The notes beneath the pieces were generated by a model. It was not told where the DNA came from and did not search any database. It saw nothing but the letters and a program-made list of their open reading frames with translations. A DNA stretch of 64,000 nt from Nematostella vectensis (lineage: Eukaryota; Cnidaria; Anthozoa; Actiniaria; Edwardsiidae). This document shows, one piece after another, positions 37,101-49,531 of this stretch. Location: positions 4,463,501 to 4,527,500 of the forward strand of contig NC_064047.1 of assembly GCF_932526225.1 (NCBI RefSeq), in the 5' to 3' direction. How positions within the stretch are numbered: the stretch's first letter is position 1; every line of letters starts with the position of its first letter. The position numbers and the translations under genes are program-made.

Positions 37101-40100
37101 CACTTCTTGACTAAACCGTGCTATCATTGTCTCACTTTACAACTAAACCGTGCTGTCATGGTCCCACTTCATAAATTAACCGTGCTGTTATGGTCTCACT
37201 TCTTGACTAAACCGTGCTATCATTGTCTCACTTTACAACTTAACCGCGCTGTCATTGTATCACTTCACAACTTAACCGTGCTGTCATGGTCTCACTTCTC
37301 AACTTAACCGCGCTGTCATTGTATCACTTCACAACTTAACCGCGCTGTCATTGTTTATCTTCACAACTTAACCATGCTGTCATTGTATCACTTCTCAACT
37401 TAACCGTGCTGTCATGGTCTCACTTCTCAACTTAACCGTGCTGTCATTATATCACTTCACAACTTAACCGTGCTGTCATTATATCACTTCACAACTTAAC
37501 CGTGCTGTCATTATATCACTTTACAACTTAACCGTGCTGTCATGGTCTCACTTCACAACTTAACCGTGCTGTCATGGTCTCACTTCACAACTTAACCGTG
37601 CTGTCATTGTCTCACTTCTCAACTTAACCGTGCTGTCATTGTATCACTTCACAACTTAACCGTGCTGTCATGGTCTCACTTCTCAACTAAACCGTGCTGT
37701 CATTGTCTCACTTCTCAACTTAACTGTGCTGTCATGGTCTCACTTCTCAACTTAACCGTGCTGTCATTGTATCACTTCACAACTTAACCGTGCTGTCATT
37801 GTATCACTTCACAACTTAACCGTGCTGTCATGGTCTCACTTAACACCTTAACCGTGCTGTCATTATATCACTTCACAACTTAACCATGCTGTCATGGTCT
37901 CACTTAACACCTGAACCGTGCTGTCATGGTCTAATTTCACAACTAAACCGTGCTGTCATGGTCTCACTTCACAACTAAACCGTGCTGTCATGGTCTCACT
38001 TCTCAACTAAACCGTGCTGTCATTGTATCACTTCTCAACTTAACCGTGCTGTCATTATATCACTTCACAACTTAACCGTGCTGTCATTATATCACTTCAC
38101 CACTAAACCGTGCTGTCATTGTCTCACTTCTCAACTTAACCGTGCTGTCATGGTCTCACTTCACAACTTAACCGTGCTGTCATTGTCTCACTTCTCAACT
38201 TAACCGTGCTGTCATTGTATCACTTTACAACTTAACCGTGCTGTCATGGGCTCACTTCTCAACTAAACCGTGCTGTCATTGTCTCACTTCTCAACTTAAC
38301 CGTGCTGTCATGGTCTCACTTCTCAACTTAACCGTGCTGTCATTGTATCACTTCTCACCAAAACCGTGCTGTCAAGGCCTCACTTCACAACTTAACCGTG
38401 CTGTCATTGTATCACTTCACAACTTAACCGTGCTGTCATTGTCTCACTTCTCAACTTAACCGTGCTGTCATTGTATCACTTTACAACTTAACCGTGCTGT
38501 CATGGGCTCACTTCACAACTTAACCGTGCTGTCATTATATCACTTCACAACTTAACCATGCTGTCATGGTCTCACTTAACACCTTAACCGTGCTGTCATG
38601 GTCTCATTTCACAACTAAACCGTGCTGTCATGGTCTCACTTCTCAACTTAACCGTGCTGTCATTGTATCACCTCACAACTTAACCGTGCTGTCATGGTCT
38701 CACTTCTCAACTAAACCGTGCTGTCATTGTCTCACTTCTCAACTAAACCGTGCTGTCATTGTATCACTTCACAACTTAACAGTGCTGTCATTGTATCACT
38801 TCTCAACTAAACCGTGCTGTCATTGTCTCACTTCTCAACTAAACCGTGCTGTCATTGTATCACTTCACAACTTAACCGTGCTGTCATTATATCACTTCAC
38901 AACTTAACCGTGCTGTCATTATATCACTTCACAACTTAACCGTGCTGTCATTATATCACTTCACAACTAAACCGTGCTGTCATTGTCTCACTTCTCAACT
39001 TAACCGTGCTGTCATGGTCTCACTTCACAACTTAACCGTGCTGTCATGGTCTCACTTCACAACTTAACCGTGCTGTCATTGTCTCACTTCTCAACTTAAC
39101 CGTGCTGTCATTGTATCACTTTACAACTTAACCGTGCTGTCATGGGCTCACTTCTCAACTAAACCGTGCTGTCATTGTCTCACTTCTCAACTTAACCGTG
39201 CTGTCATGGTCTCACTTCACAACTTAACCGTGCTGTCATGGTCTCACTTCACAACTTAACCGTGCTGTCATTGTCTCACTTCTCAACTTAACCGTGCTGT
39301 CATTGTATCACTTTACAACTTAACCGTGCTGTCATGGGCTCACTTCTCAACTAAACCGTGCTGTCATTGTCTCACTTCTCAACTTAACCGTGCTGTCATG
39401 GTCCCACTTCACAACTTAACCGTGCTGTCATTGTATCACTTCACAACTTAACCGTGCTGTCATGGTCTCACTTCTCAACTAAACCGTGCTGTCATTATAT
39501 CACTTCACAACTTAACCATGCTGTCATGGTCTCACTTAACACCTTAACCGTGCTGTCATGGTCTCATTTCACAACTAAACCGTGCTGTCATGGTCTCACT
39601 TCTCAACTTAACCGTGCTGTCATTGTATCACCTCACAACTTAACCGTGCTGTCATGGTCTCACTTCTCAACTAAACCGTGCTGTCATTGTCTCACTTCTC
39701 AACTTAACCGTGCTGTCATGGTCTCACTTCTCAACTAAACCGTGCTGTCATTGTCACACTTCTCAACTTAACCATGCTGTAATTGTCTCACTTCTCAACT
39801 TAACCATGCTGTCATGGTCTCACTTCTCAACTTAACCGTGCTGTCATTATATCACTTCACAACTTAACCGTGCTGTCATTATATCACTTCACAACTTAAC
39901 CGTGCTGTCATTATATCACTTCACAACTTAACCGTGCTGTCATGGTCTCACTTCTCAACTTAACCGTGCCGTCATGGTCTCACTTCACAACTTAACCGTG
40001 CTGTCATGGTCTCACTTCACAACTTAACCGTGCTGTCATTGTCTCACTTCTCAACTTAACCGTGCTGTCATGGTCTCACTTCACAACTTAACCGTGCTGT

Positions 40101-41667
40101 CATGGTCTCACTTCTCAACTAAACCGTGCTGTTATTGTCTCACTTCTCAACTTAACCGTGCTGTCATGGTCTCACTTCTCAACTTAACCGTGCTGTCATT
40201 GTATCACTTCACAACTTAACCGTGCTGTCATTGTATCACTTCTCAACTTAACCGTGCTGTCATGGTCTCACTTAACACCTTAACCGTGCTGTCATGGTCT
40301 GATTTCACAACTAAACCGTGTTGTCATTGTCTCACTTCTCAACTTAACCGTGCTGTCATTGTATCACTTCACAACTTAACCGTGTTGTCATGGTCTTACT
40401 TCTCAACTTAACCGTGCTGTCATTGTATCACTTCACAACTTAACCGCGCTGTCATTGTATCACTTCACAACTAAACCGTGCTGTCATGGTCTCACTTCAC
40501 AACTTAACCGTGCTGTCATTGTCTCACTTCTCAACTTAACCGTGCTGTCATTGTATCACTTCACAACTTAACCGCGCTGTCATTGTATCACTTCACAACT
40601 AAACCGTGCTGTCATGGTCTCACTTCACAACTTAACCGTGCTGTCATTGTATCACTTCACAACTTAACCGTGCTGTCATTGTCTCACTTCACAACTAAAC
40701 CGTGCTGTCATGGTCTCACTTCTCAACTTAACCGTGCTGTCATGGTCTCACTTCTCAACTTAACCGTGCTGTCATTGTATCACTTCACAACTTAACCGTG
40801 CTGTCATTGTCTCACTTCACAACTTAACCGTGCTGTCATTGTATCACTTCTCAACTAAACCGTGCTGTCATGGCCTCACTTCACAACTTAACCGTGCTGT
40901 CATTGTATCACTTTACAACTTAACCGTGCTGTCATGGTCTCACTTCACAACTTAACTGTGCTGTCATGGTCTCACTTCACAACTTAACCGTGCTGTCATT
41001 GTCTCACTTCACAACTTAACCGTGCTGTCATTGTATCACTTCACAACTTAACCGCGCTGTCATTGTATCACTTCACAACTAAACCGTGCTGTCATGGCCT
41101 CACCTCACAACTTAACCGTGCTGTCATTGTCTCACTTCTCAACTAAACCGTGCTGTCATTGTCTCACTTCTCAACTTAACCGTGCTGTCATGGTCTCACT
41201 TCACAACTTAACCGTGCTGTCATGGTCTCACTTCTCAACTTAACCGTGCTGTCATTGTATCACTTCACAACTTAACCGTGCTGTCATTGTATCACTTCAC
41301 AACTTAACCGTGCTGTCATTATATCACTTCACAACTTAACCGTGCTGTCATGGTCTCACTTCACAACTTAACCGTGCTGTCATTGTATCACTTCACAACT
41401 TAACCGTGCTGTCATTGTCTCACTTCACAACTTAACCGTGCTGTCATTGTCTCACTTCTCAACTAAACTGTGCTGTCATTGTATCACTTCACAACTTAAC
41501 CGTGCTGTCATTGTATCACTTCTCAACTTAACCATGCTGTCATGGTCTCACTTCACAACTTAACCGTGCTGTCACTTCAGGTCCACATCAATCTTCTGCT
41601 ATTGGAAGCCCGCTTGCAGGCCGAGCTCCTATACGCCACCCGCGCCATCATGAAGTACATGACCTGA
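28177..41667 (+). CDS. SESN: Sestrin
   Basis: Eleven exons: 28177-28443, 28568-28633, 30807-31007, 31647-31676, 33327-33479, 34649-34997, 35658-35910, 36073-36178, 36768-36812, 36907-36981 and 41581-41667, giving 543 residues. The sequence follows animal sestrins throughout: [93 protein letters not shown] and a C-terminal [11 protein letters not shown]. Sestrins restrain TORC1 by binding GATOR2 when leucine is low, and the N-terminal domain resembles alkylhydroperoxidases. By alignment with human SESN2, C125 and Y127 are kept (C185, Y187) but H132 is Y192. T374, T377, T386, R390, D406, D407 and E451 are kept; W444 is M507. The start is ATG 28177, which opens with an acidic MSDDEDF. Introns 4 and 10 are filled by tandem arrays. 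Confidence 0.95.
31647..31676 (+). other. SESN: Sestrin 30-base microexon with the predicted redox cysteine
   Basis: The exon lies between CACACAG and GTGAGTATAAC and encodes [10 protein letters not shown], matching the conserved sestrin motif around human SESN2 C125. Its length is a multiple of three, so skipping would keep frame and delete the cysteine. Confidence 0.9.
31656..33115. repeat. 57-61 bp array copying the sestrin microexon tail and donor, about 25 units
   Basis: The founder is the true exon end CACCAGTGCTCATATCTG with its donor GTGAGTATAACTGGC. About ten further A-type copies keep CTCATATCTG|GTGAGT, and 14 B-type copies have CTCTTATGTGGACTG|GTGAGT with a 61 bp period. Each unit also carries TTGTAG just before the exon-like piece, a possible acceptor. 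A-type pieces are 19 bases; B-type pieces are 24 bases with no stop in frame. Confidence 0.95.
33524..33757. mobile_element. Inverted-repeat element (AAAGCCGCATTGTCA family)
   Basis: The left end TTTAAAGCCGCATTGTCA and the right end TGACAATGCGGCTTTAA are inverted copies. The interior (GATTACGTAACAATCTCC) matches 53813-54002. A degenerate relative follows at about 33758-33915, and internal parts recur near 31400. No transposase is visible. Confidence 0.75.
34353..34524. mobile_element. hAT-like MITE in a sestrin intron
   Basis: It starts CAGGGCTGTAGCA and ends TGCTACAGCTATG, imperfect inverted ends of hAT style. TGTACAT occurs at both edges. The interior has GGGGTGTGGCTGTGCCCC and a poly-C run. 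Related copies lie at 179-280, 8379-8505 and 54176-54325. Confidence 0.65.
37050..41575. repeat. 32 bp minisatellite, about 140 units, filling the last sestrin intron
   Basis: The unit is CTTAACCGTGCTGTCAT plus a variable TGTATCACTTCACAA-like half. Main variants are CATGGTCTCACTT, CATTGTCTCACTT, CATTGTATCACTT and CATTATATCACTT, with ACAACTT or TCAACTAAA joints. The array starts about 70 bases after the donor at 36982. It ends in the acceptor itself, since the final unit reads CCGTGCTGTCACTTCAG. CTTAAC fits the branch-point consensus and occurs in most units. Confidence 0.97.
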
Positions 41668-41862
41668 CGTGATGTCATAAATCGCACCTGCGCCCGCGAT
41701 CAGTCAACAGTCTACCAAAGTACTTGGTAGACGCGTGACACGAGTGCTTGACTTTTGCATGAGTGTCCCGTATAGTGGTATATTGATATAGTTGCTGGAA
41801 TATGTCTAACAAGAACACTTTTTGACAATTGTCATCATTGTGACCGTTACGGCTACAGCAAA

Positions 41863-41868
41863 AATAAA
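41863..41868 (+). promoter_or_regulatory. Poly(A) signal of sestrin
   Basis: AATAAA about 196 bases after the stop codon. Confidence 0.6.
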
Positions 41869-43008
41869 TAGCTCCTTTATAGAAAGTATCTTTGATTGGT
41901 ACACAGTGTCTTATCTGAGCAAGTGCTTATTACTCTTAGAACATTAGATAGTTGGCTGTGCACTTGTTTTTGATAACGTTGGACCGTTGCACCGTGTATC
42001 GCATTAACTATAGCCTGAAAAGCATCATGAGTACTAAGTATTACCAGCACTCGTGCTCTTAGCTGAATAATGATTAGAAATTGAGGACTTAGACCCAAAG
42101 CATGGGTCGTAAGTTTCAATTAACTGCGTGATTGGAAAACTTGAAATACGGTTTATCGATCCAGTGCTATTTGAAGTGCCTCAACACAGCCTTAAAAGTT
42201 ATATATAGCTTTTTATACCAACTTAGCAAAAATAGCTTTCTAGAGAAAGTAGGCCTAAACAAACGGAATTGCTATAAAACAATCTGGACAAGTCCATAGA
42301 TGTTGATTACCTTCAAGTGAAATGTAGTTTATTCCAGTTATTCCCTGAAGGGGAATGCGAAATGCGAAATTAGAATAATTATACTTGTTGCGTTGTTTTT
42401 GTAAGCATCCAATGTTTCATATAAGTTTTTTTTAAGCGACTCGAAAATTGGTTAGTTTTGAACATTGCCTTTTGTTTCCTGTTAGAAACTTTTGATTGTC
42501 TGCCTTTTAAGAAAGGGTATTTTGTACAGGAAATGTGAGCTTTAAAAAGCTATTGTTTTCTCTTTTCATATCCTGGTAATTTAAACATTGTGCCATTCTC
42601 CTCGGCAAATACGGAAATTAAAATTAGCTACTCAGCAAGTTTGTTTGATCGAAACTAGATATCTATTTCTATACTGAAGATATTACTTATTCTTTGATTG
42701 TTCAAAGGATGTCTTCAGGATGCCCCCATCTGAAGTGACAAAAATGCCAACTTTTCCACCTTAATGATTTTGTTGTGATTTTGTTGAGTTCTCACGATTG
42801 TAGCCATGGAATAAGAAGCCCCCTGTAAGGGCCTTTCCTTCCTTTTTTCTCATTTAATTTAATGGCACAAATTGTAAATTTCAGTCACATTACCAAAAAG
42901 ATCAAAGATTCCAGGTGATGGCAAACTGCGGCGATATCAACAATACCATGCATATCCCTATTTCGAAAGAGAGATAGACCTATGGGGCTTTACGATCGTA
43001 GAATTAAA

Positions 43009-43115
43009 GCCCCGTGCGAACAGCACCAGGCAGCACCATGTACCGATTCGCTCGTTTGATCGTGCGAACAGCGCTAGCATTGCTGGGCGGCCAGTGTTGT
43101 TGGTTTGCACGGGGC
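43009..43115. mobile_element. 107 bp inverted-repeat element
   Basis: The ends GCCCCGTGCGAACAGCA and TGTTGGTTTGCACGGGGC are imperfect inverted copies. The interior also has TCGTGCGAACAGCGC. No coding content. Confidence 0.6.
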
Positions 43116-45619
43116 ATGACATGTCATTTACAATCCGCGAAGACAAATCTAGGAGTAGATTTCAGATAGCGTTTGTCGCGGCAAAGCTTGTGTTTGCCTT
43201 TTGTTATGGTTATTATATAATTTGAAAGGAAATATATATAAATCGTGTAGGTTTCGCGCGACAGTAAAACTATGGAAAATGTGAGCAGAAACAGAAGCGA
43301 CATCTCACATAGGTGTGCTATATATAAATATATTTGTGAAGGATTGCAGTTTGAAATTTAGAGTTTTTATGGTTGGATCAGTTACAAATAAAAAGTTTAC
43401 AGAGGAATTTTGTGTTGATCTATTTATTGTCCTTGCAACGTACCAAAAAACTTCCTCCACATTACAACATAAAACTTTTGCCTTCTCAGAAGGCAAAGAA
43501 CATAAGGCTCTCAGCCTGATCCCTGTCACTATGAACTGGCTTCCTGTGGTTTTTAAGAGCTGTGACGTCACTTAAAACCAGCCCCACAGCCACAGGTACC
43601 CCAAACGCAAAAGGCATGGTACTGGGTTGGCTCAAGCCCGTGTAGTAACGAGAGGGGGAGGGGGGGATTTTCCCCTTGAACCCCTTTTTGTGGATTCGAA
43701 GTTCTGCAGAGAAATTGTTAACGCAAACATAAGGAGTGGCTGATGTTTGCTTATGAATGAATGATAAATATCGTTCTTTGTTTGAAATTATTTTCAAAAG
43801 AATTGCAAGCTTACCTGTATGTTTTTAATGTGAGTCTGTGAAACCGTACTATACATGAGTCCAGAAGAGATTTTGACGCCCTGTCTTCTATCTATATCTA
43901 CATAATCAAAACGACAACCAGACTGCAAACCCCCTCAAAGCTTCTTATCTGTTACCTTCTTATCTGGCATTTTGCGACATTCTAACGGGTCTTGTTTTTC
44001 ACCCAGTAAACGCCCTATGCACTGTGCGAAGCGTGTACTCAAAATCGCGCAAAGATTCTTCATGTGTTTTGGGTGAATATTCGGAGTTAAAATAAGCGGG
44101 GCTACTATCAATATTCTCACGTTTACAAGCATTGATCGCTTTCTAGCGATCTAAACGATAAGGAATAACATCTCTGATCTTCTCTATCAACGGCGGGAGT
44201 CATCTACACGTCGCTTGGAACGTATATTATGACTATCTGTGGGTTTATAAACCTGGCTTGTATCACGCCTTTTATCTTTTAGCTTTCTGCTTTGTGCTCT
44301 CTGAAATGCTATGTAAAACGTGTTTGTGCTGAGAGCAATGCTGATGGGAATCCTGAAACAGCTTTAATGTCGCCAAGTTCCAGCGTTCCTTTAACACGAT
44401 GGCAATCGTTTTTATTTTCACTCTCGCTTGCTATGCCCCTTCCGCTCTGTCGTTATCGGGTCTAGTAGATATTAGCTAGCAGTAAGAGGCGTTTTAGTAA
44501 ATTCCTCACTGTCGCCGTTTGTGTATCTGTGGCGCATGACCGACCTACCCGAAGCTTTTAAAGAGAAAGTCAAGGTTTTCTGCCGAATTTAGAGAAACTG
44601 TGACACACTTTTTATTCATACATAATGGGCTTTTATTTCTTCAAAAATGAAGTCTGTTAGATTATTTACATAAATTTTACATGTTTGAGGAAGTGCACAA
44701 TCAACAGAAAATGGCACTCAAAAGTGATCAATTGAGACATTTGGTACATCAAATTTACACGCAAATCTGTGTATTATTATTGCAAGATATTCCCGATAAT
44801 TTTGAATTAGAATTCGACAGTGAAATCGTCAAATAAAGCAATTTTAATGTTGTATTCATTGTAATAAATCGGAGATAACCAAAAATGGGACACGGGTGAA
44901 AACGACAAACACAAGGGACAAGGAAATCTTTGCATCTGCATTTCAAGTGACTAAACATTCCAAGGCAGAAATATAAGTAAGAAATTGTTTATGTAAAAAC
45001 ACAGAAAAAAGGAAACAAACTTTTCTTCGTTACTTTATCCAAGTGACGGCGATATTCTTGCAACTGCAAAACGTGTCCGAAAAATACATATTTATTTGTG
45101 TTTTGTTATTTGAATAATATGCAAATTCTGGAAGGTGTCCTAAGCTGGTCTTTTAACCTGCCATCCAGCCTGTTTATAAAGGGATGGGGGGTGGGGTTTG
45201 TCCAAAGAGATTTATTTTTCTTTTCGAGCAGACGGATAGCAGCAGAACGCATGAAAAAAATACTTCGAAAGTGAGTAAAACATCTAAAAACATTACCCGA
45301 CTAGCAGACGACTCGAACGTAAATCTAATTGTCTTCTGTCATTTTATCACGCACTTAATCCGTGATATAATTCGGACGATCCTTCGTTTGCTTATACACC
45401 TTAAAAATATGCGATTCGCACTAAAAATCACATCACTTCCTCAGATAAAGACACCAAAATGTTTTAATGAAAATAAGGCATTTGCGATAGAAACTTTCTG
45501 GCTGATTCGTAACCGCTGAATAAGTTGCTTTTAAATCTGCTGCCAAAAGACGCGAGTTTGCCACCCAAAAAGTCACGTGATTTGTCAAGATAAATTTCCT
45601 CTTTTTGCATAGGCCTACC

Positions 45620-45659
45620 AACTATGGCCTATGTGAGACACCTCACATAGGCCATAGTT
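45620..45659. repeat. Perfect 18 bp hairpin with 4-base loop
   Basis: AACTATGGCCTATGTGAG is followed by ACAC and the exact reverse complement. No flanking element ends were recognised. Confidence 0.9.
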
Positions 45660-46039
45660 AATGTCACTTTTCACGGATCATAACTCGCGTTAAGCTGGTA
45701 CCTAACTGCGCGATAAACGATACATCGGTTGAACGCTAGTTCAGACAGGCGTATGCAGAAAGTCATAACTGGTGTCCGTCTTGCGCTGGTTTTTCCCATG
45801 TTACCGGTAATGGACCCTTTCCATTAAAGAAAAAAACAAAAACAAAGCCTTGCTAAAAAAACTCGAACTGTCTCAATGCTAACGAGGGCAAACAGAGCAT
45901 TCCCTAACGCTTGAGGCTATCGTGGTTCCTTACTACCGCTATGAGTATCAGGCAATGAACGGTAACATCTACATTTTGTAGGGCGTGGCACTCGCCTTAG
46001 TTGCATTCTCCCTTGTTCTACGCGTTTAGATCACATGTG

Positions 46040-48790
46040 AGATCCCAAAGATCTACTAAAAACAATGGGAGCGGACCCTTTTAGTCCTAACCAAGAAATA
46101 AATTAGATTCTTTCTGTTAATTCAAATCAGTGAACTCAGATAAGTGCAACAAGTCCAACCTGCTTTCTGTGAAGTGTGAGGTATTGTTGGTTGCAATCAC
46201 AATATGATATAAATATTTAATGATTGTTTATCTCCAAAGGAGAAACATATAAAGGGTTTTCTTTGGAAAAGCAGGTGAGTTTGAATGCAAACAAATTCTC
46301 CAGCCTATTTCATATATTTTAGGGCATTCCCTCGAGATTCGATGAGTTTAGAAACCGACCATTACTAACGAAAATGCCAAAAAAAAATAGAGTAAAATTA
46401 AAAAAAAAATCTAACTAGCAAACTTAAGCTCTAAGGTTCGTAATCCCCCATAAATATCAAATGTTCCGCCACTTTTAAGGTTCATTTCTTGACATATGGA
46501 CCAATAAGTAGGCGTGTGGAATGGAGAATTGACAGTTTCATTAAATCTTTTGTGCTTTAAGTGATTGATTTGCGTAAACGTACAGGGGGGCTTCTAAAAT
46601 TACGCATTCAACAGCAAGATAATCCTATTTTAATTTTTCAAGTTATGAATGATAATGATAAATATTATAATCATAATAATATCATAGTCCACTCCACCCT
46701 ATCTTCGTCTCTGGGATAAATTCATTTAAGTATTACATTTTGTGGCAAAAGTTATTACATTTTGTGTCATTTTAAGTATAACATTTTTGCTGCAAAAGTT
46801 ATAACATTTTTTGTTAGTATTACATGCGAGTCTTGCATTTCTTGGCATAACAAGAGTTATGGTGAACTTGGGATGTCTATCAATTTGCTTGGCACCTTTT
46901 TCGCTCTTGTTGTTGCCAGGGACAGCGAAATAGTTCATACGGACGTAAGGTTACTTTATCCATACTATGTAGGGTACTCTAGGGGCATGGACAATCTGAG
47001 CAGGGCCTAAGTCAAGTGAGAGACTGGATAATGGCCTGTTTTATCCATAGATATCTAGTAAAACAATGGGAGCGGTTCCTTTATTCCTAGAAAGCATGTG
47101 AACGCTAACCCAGGGATAAATGCCCTTTTTATCCAATCAAATATCAAGATTAGCCTTATTTATCCCTGGGTTAGCGCTAACCTTCTTCCTAGGAACCAGC
47201 CCTTATCAATAAATGAAATAGAATTTTCCTGTTTATTCAAATCAGTGAACTCAGATAAAGTGCAAAGAGTCCACCTGCTATCAGTGAAGTTGTAAGTATT
47301 GTTGGTTGCAATCACAATATAATATGAATAATTTATGATTCTTTATCTTCAAATGAGGTATTGGTAGGCAATGAAAAACATATAAAGGGTTTTCCTTAGA
47401 AAACAGGCAAGTTTTAATGCTAAGCAAATTGTTACCGCCCATATGAGTTTTTAAGGAAATTACTTCGGAGATTCGATAAGTTTAGGAACCGACCATTACT
47501 GACGAAAATTAAAAAAAAAGTTAAAATTAAAAAAAAAAATTAAACAAGCAAACTTCGGCTTTTAAGTACGGTTTAATCCCCCCTAAATATGAAATGTTCG
47601 GCCTCTTTTAAGGTTCAATTCTTGAAAAATGAACCAATAAGTAGGCGTGTGGAATGAAGAATTGACCGTTTAATTGCATTGTGCTCTTAGTTATTGATTT
47701 GCGTAAACGTACAAGGCGCTTCCAAAATTACGCATCCAATAGCAAGACAATCATATTTTAATTCTTGAAATTAATTATGCAATGATTATGGTAAATATCA
47801 TAATGAATATCATAATCATCATAATATCATATTCCGCTCCACCCTATCTTCGTCTCTGGTATAAATCCATTTAAGTATTATATTTTGTGGCAAAAGTTAT
47901 TACATTTTTTGTCATTTTAAGTATAACATTTTTGCTGCAAAAGTTATAACATTTTTTGTTAGTATTACATGCGAGTCTTACATTTCGTGGCATAACAAGA
48001 GTTATGGTGAACTTGGGATGTCTATCAATTTGCTTGGCACCTTTTTCGCTCTTGTTGTTGCCAGGGACAGCGAAATAGTTCATACGGACGTAAGGTTACT
48101 TTATCCATACTATGTAGGGTACTCTAGGGGCATGGACAATCTGAGCAGGGCCCAAGTCAAGTGAGAGACTGGATAATGGCCTGTTTTATCCATAGATATC
48201 TAGTCAAACAATGGGAGCGGTTCCTTTATTCCTAGAAAGCATGTAAACGCTAACCCAGGGATAAATGCCCTTTTTATCCAATCAAATATCAAGATTAGCC
48301 TTATTCACCCCTGGGTTAGCGCTAACCTGCTTTCTAGGAACCAGCCCTTAATCAATAAATGAAATAGAATTTTCCTGTTTATTCGAATCAGTGAACTCAG
48401 ATAAAGTGCAAAGATTCCACCTGCTATCTGTGAAGTGTTAAGTATTGTTGGATGCAATCACAATATGAATAATTTATGATTTTTTATCTATAAATGAGGT
48501 ATTGGTAGACAGGTAAAACATATAAAGGGGTTTTCCTTAGCAAAGCAGGTAAGTTCAGGAAAATTTAAACAAGCAACTTCGGCTTAAAGGTACGTAATCT
48601 CCCCTAAATATCAAATGTTCGAGCTCTTTTAAGGTTCATTTCTTGACATATCGACCAATAAGTAGGCGTGTGGAATGAAGAATTGATTGTTGTGTTCTTA
48701 GTGATTGATTCGCGTAAAAGTACAAGGGGTTTCCAAAATTACGCATTCAACAGCAAGGCATTCCTCTTTTAATTTTTCTAGCGGAGTTTC
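46040..48790. repeat. About 1.1 kb segmental tandem duplication, two copies plus a partial third
   Basis: Landmarks recur at a spacing of about 1145 bases: AACAATGGGAGCGG near 46070, 47062 and 48209; AATCAGTGAACTCAGATAA near 46127, 47240 and 48387; and TAGGCGTGTGGAATG in all three. The second copy is nearly identical to the first over 46700-47200. Each full joint has a long inverted repeat built on CGCTAACCCAGGGATAAA (47103-47120 and 47159-47176). The 70-residue minus-strand frames at 46726-46938 and 47871-48083 are duplicates and resemble no known protein. Confidence 0.85.
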
Positions 48791-49531
48791 AAATGTTAAA
48801 TTTCTAGTTCAAAGATCTGTAGGAATATAACCCAACTATTTTTAACGCATCAAACACAATCATTTCACCCAATATACAGATATTTTATTGACATTTTTCA
48901 GTTAAGGCATGGCATTTTAATAGTTTTATTTTAATGATTGTATCAAAATCCCGCTAATGATACAGTACAAAACCCACGTGTAAGAACCTATACTGTAGTA
49001 AGAATTTTTGGATTTTAAGAACCTACTAAGCCTTAAAATTCAAAAGGTTCTTATATGATGGGTTACTCCAATGAAAAAAACTGGATGAGCGGAAACGCAT
49101 AAAAAATTAATAAGCTGTTGGAATCTTACACTAAGCGGACAGGAAACGGGTCCCTTAGGATGAGAACTCTTACTCTTTTCCTTTGTTTCCATTGGACGAA
49201 GGAAATAATTTACGCTGCACTTGTCTCCTAACGAAAACAAATGCTTTAATTTTAGATCTTATTACCAGGCCTGAATCTTTTAAACAACCTTCAGTCGAAA
49301 CTATGTACACATTCTCGGGGACCCAGACGCGGAGGCCAGAAGACGTTTTTCCCCTTCTTTGGTCTTTACGCGCATTCGCGTAAAGACTGGTCGCTCTGGG
49401 TCCCCGAGGTTACTACGTACACTGTACGGTTCTAGTTTGCGTTTTGGCATAGAAAAGTCCTAAGCGTATACCATATATATAATTACCCAGAGGGGTCATG
49501 TCAGTCTTGTATTTTGTTAAAGGTTCTTACG
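48791..49531. other. Upstream region of the novel membrane-protein gene
   Basis: No gene is seen. It includes an inverted-repeat element at 49314-49408. The promoter and 5' untranslated region of the gene at 49532 must lie in or near this stretch. Confidence 0.45.
49314..49408. mobile_element. 95 bp inverted-repeat element with internal hairpin
   Basis: Ends CTCGGGGACCCAGA and TCTGGGTCCCCGAG are exact inverted copies. Inside is a second hairpin, TCTTTACGCG with CGCGTAAAGA. Confidence 0.7.

Larger units (their letters stand above)
41869..46039. other. Gene-free stretch
   Basis: No frame with recognisable protein content on either strand. The 111-residue frame at 45184-45519 has low-complexity composition and no splice partner. 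The stretch holds a small inverted-repeat element at 43009-43115, an interspersed repeat around 45480-45605 (related to 35410-35525) and a perfect hairpin at 45620-45659. Confidence 0.5.

Noticed and set aside
37062..40795. Many 70-113 residue frames with [14 protein letters not shown] repeats
   Set aside because: They come from the 32 bp array inside the last sestrin intron and end whenever unit length drifts.
45184..45519. 111-residue plus-strand frame in the gene-free stretch
   Set aside because: No domain, no splice partners, and AT-driven composition; its end overlaps an interspersed repeat.
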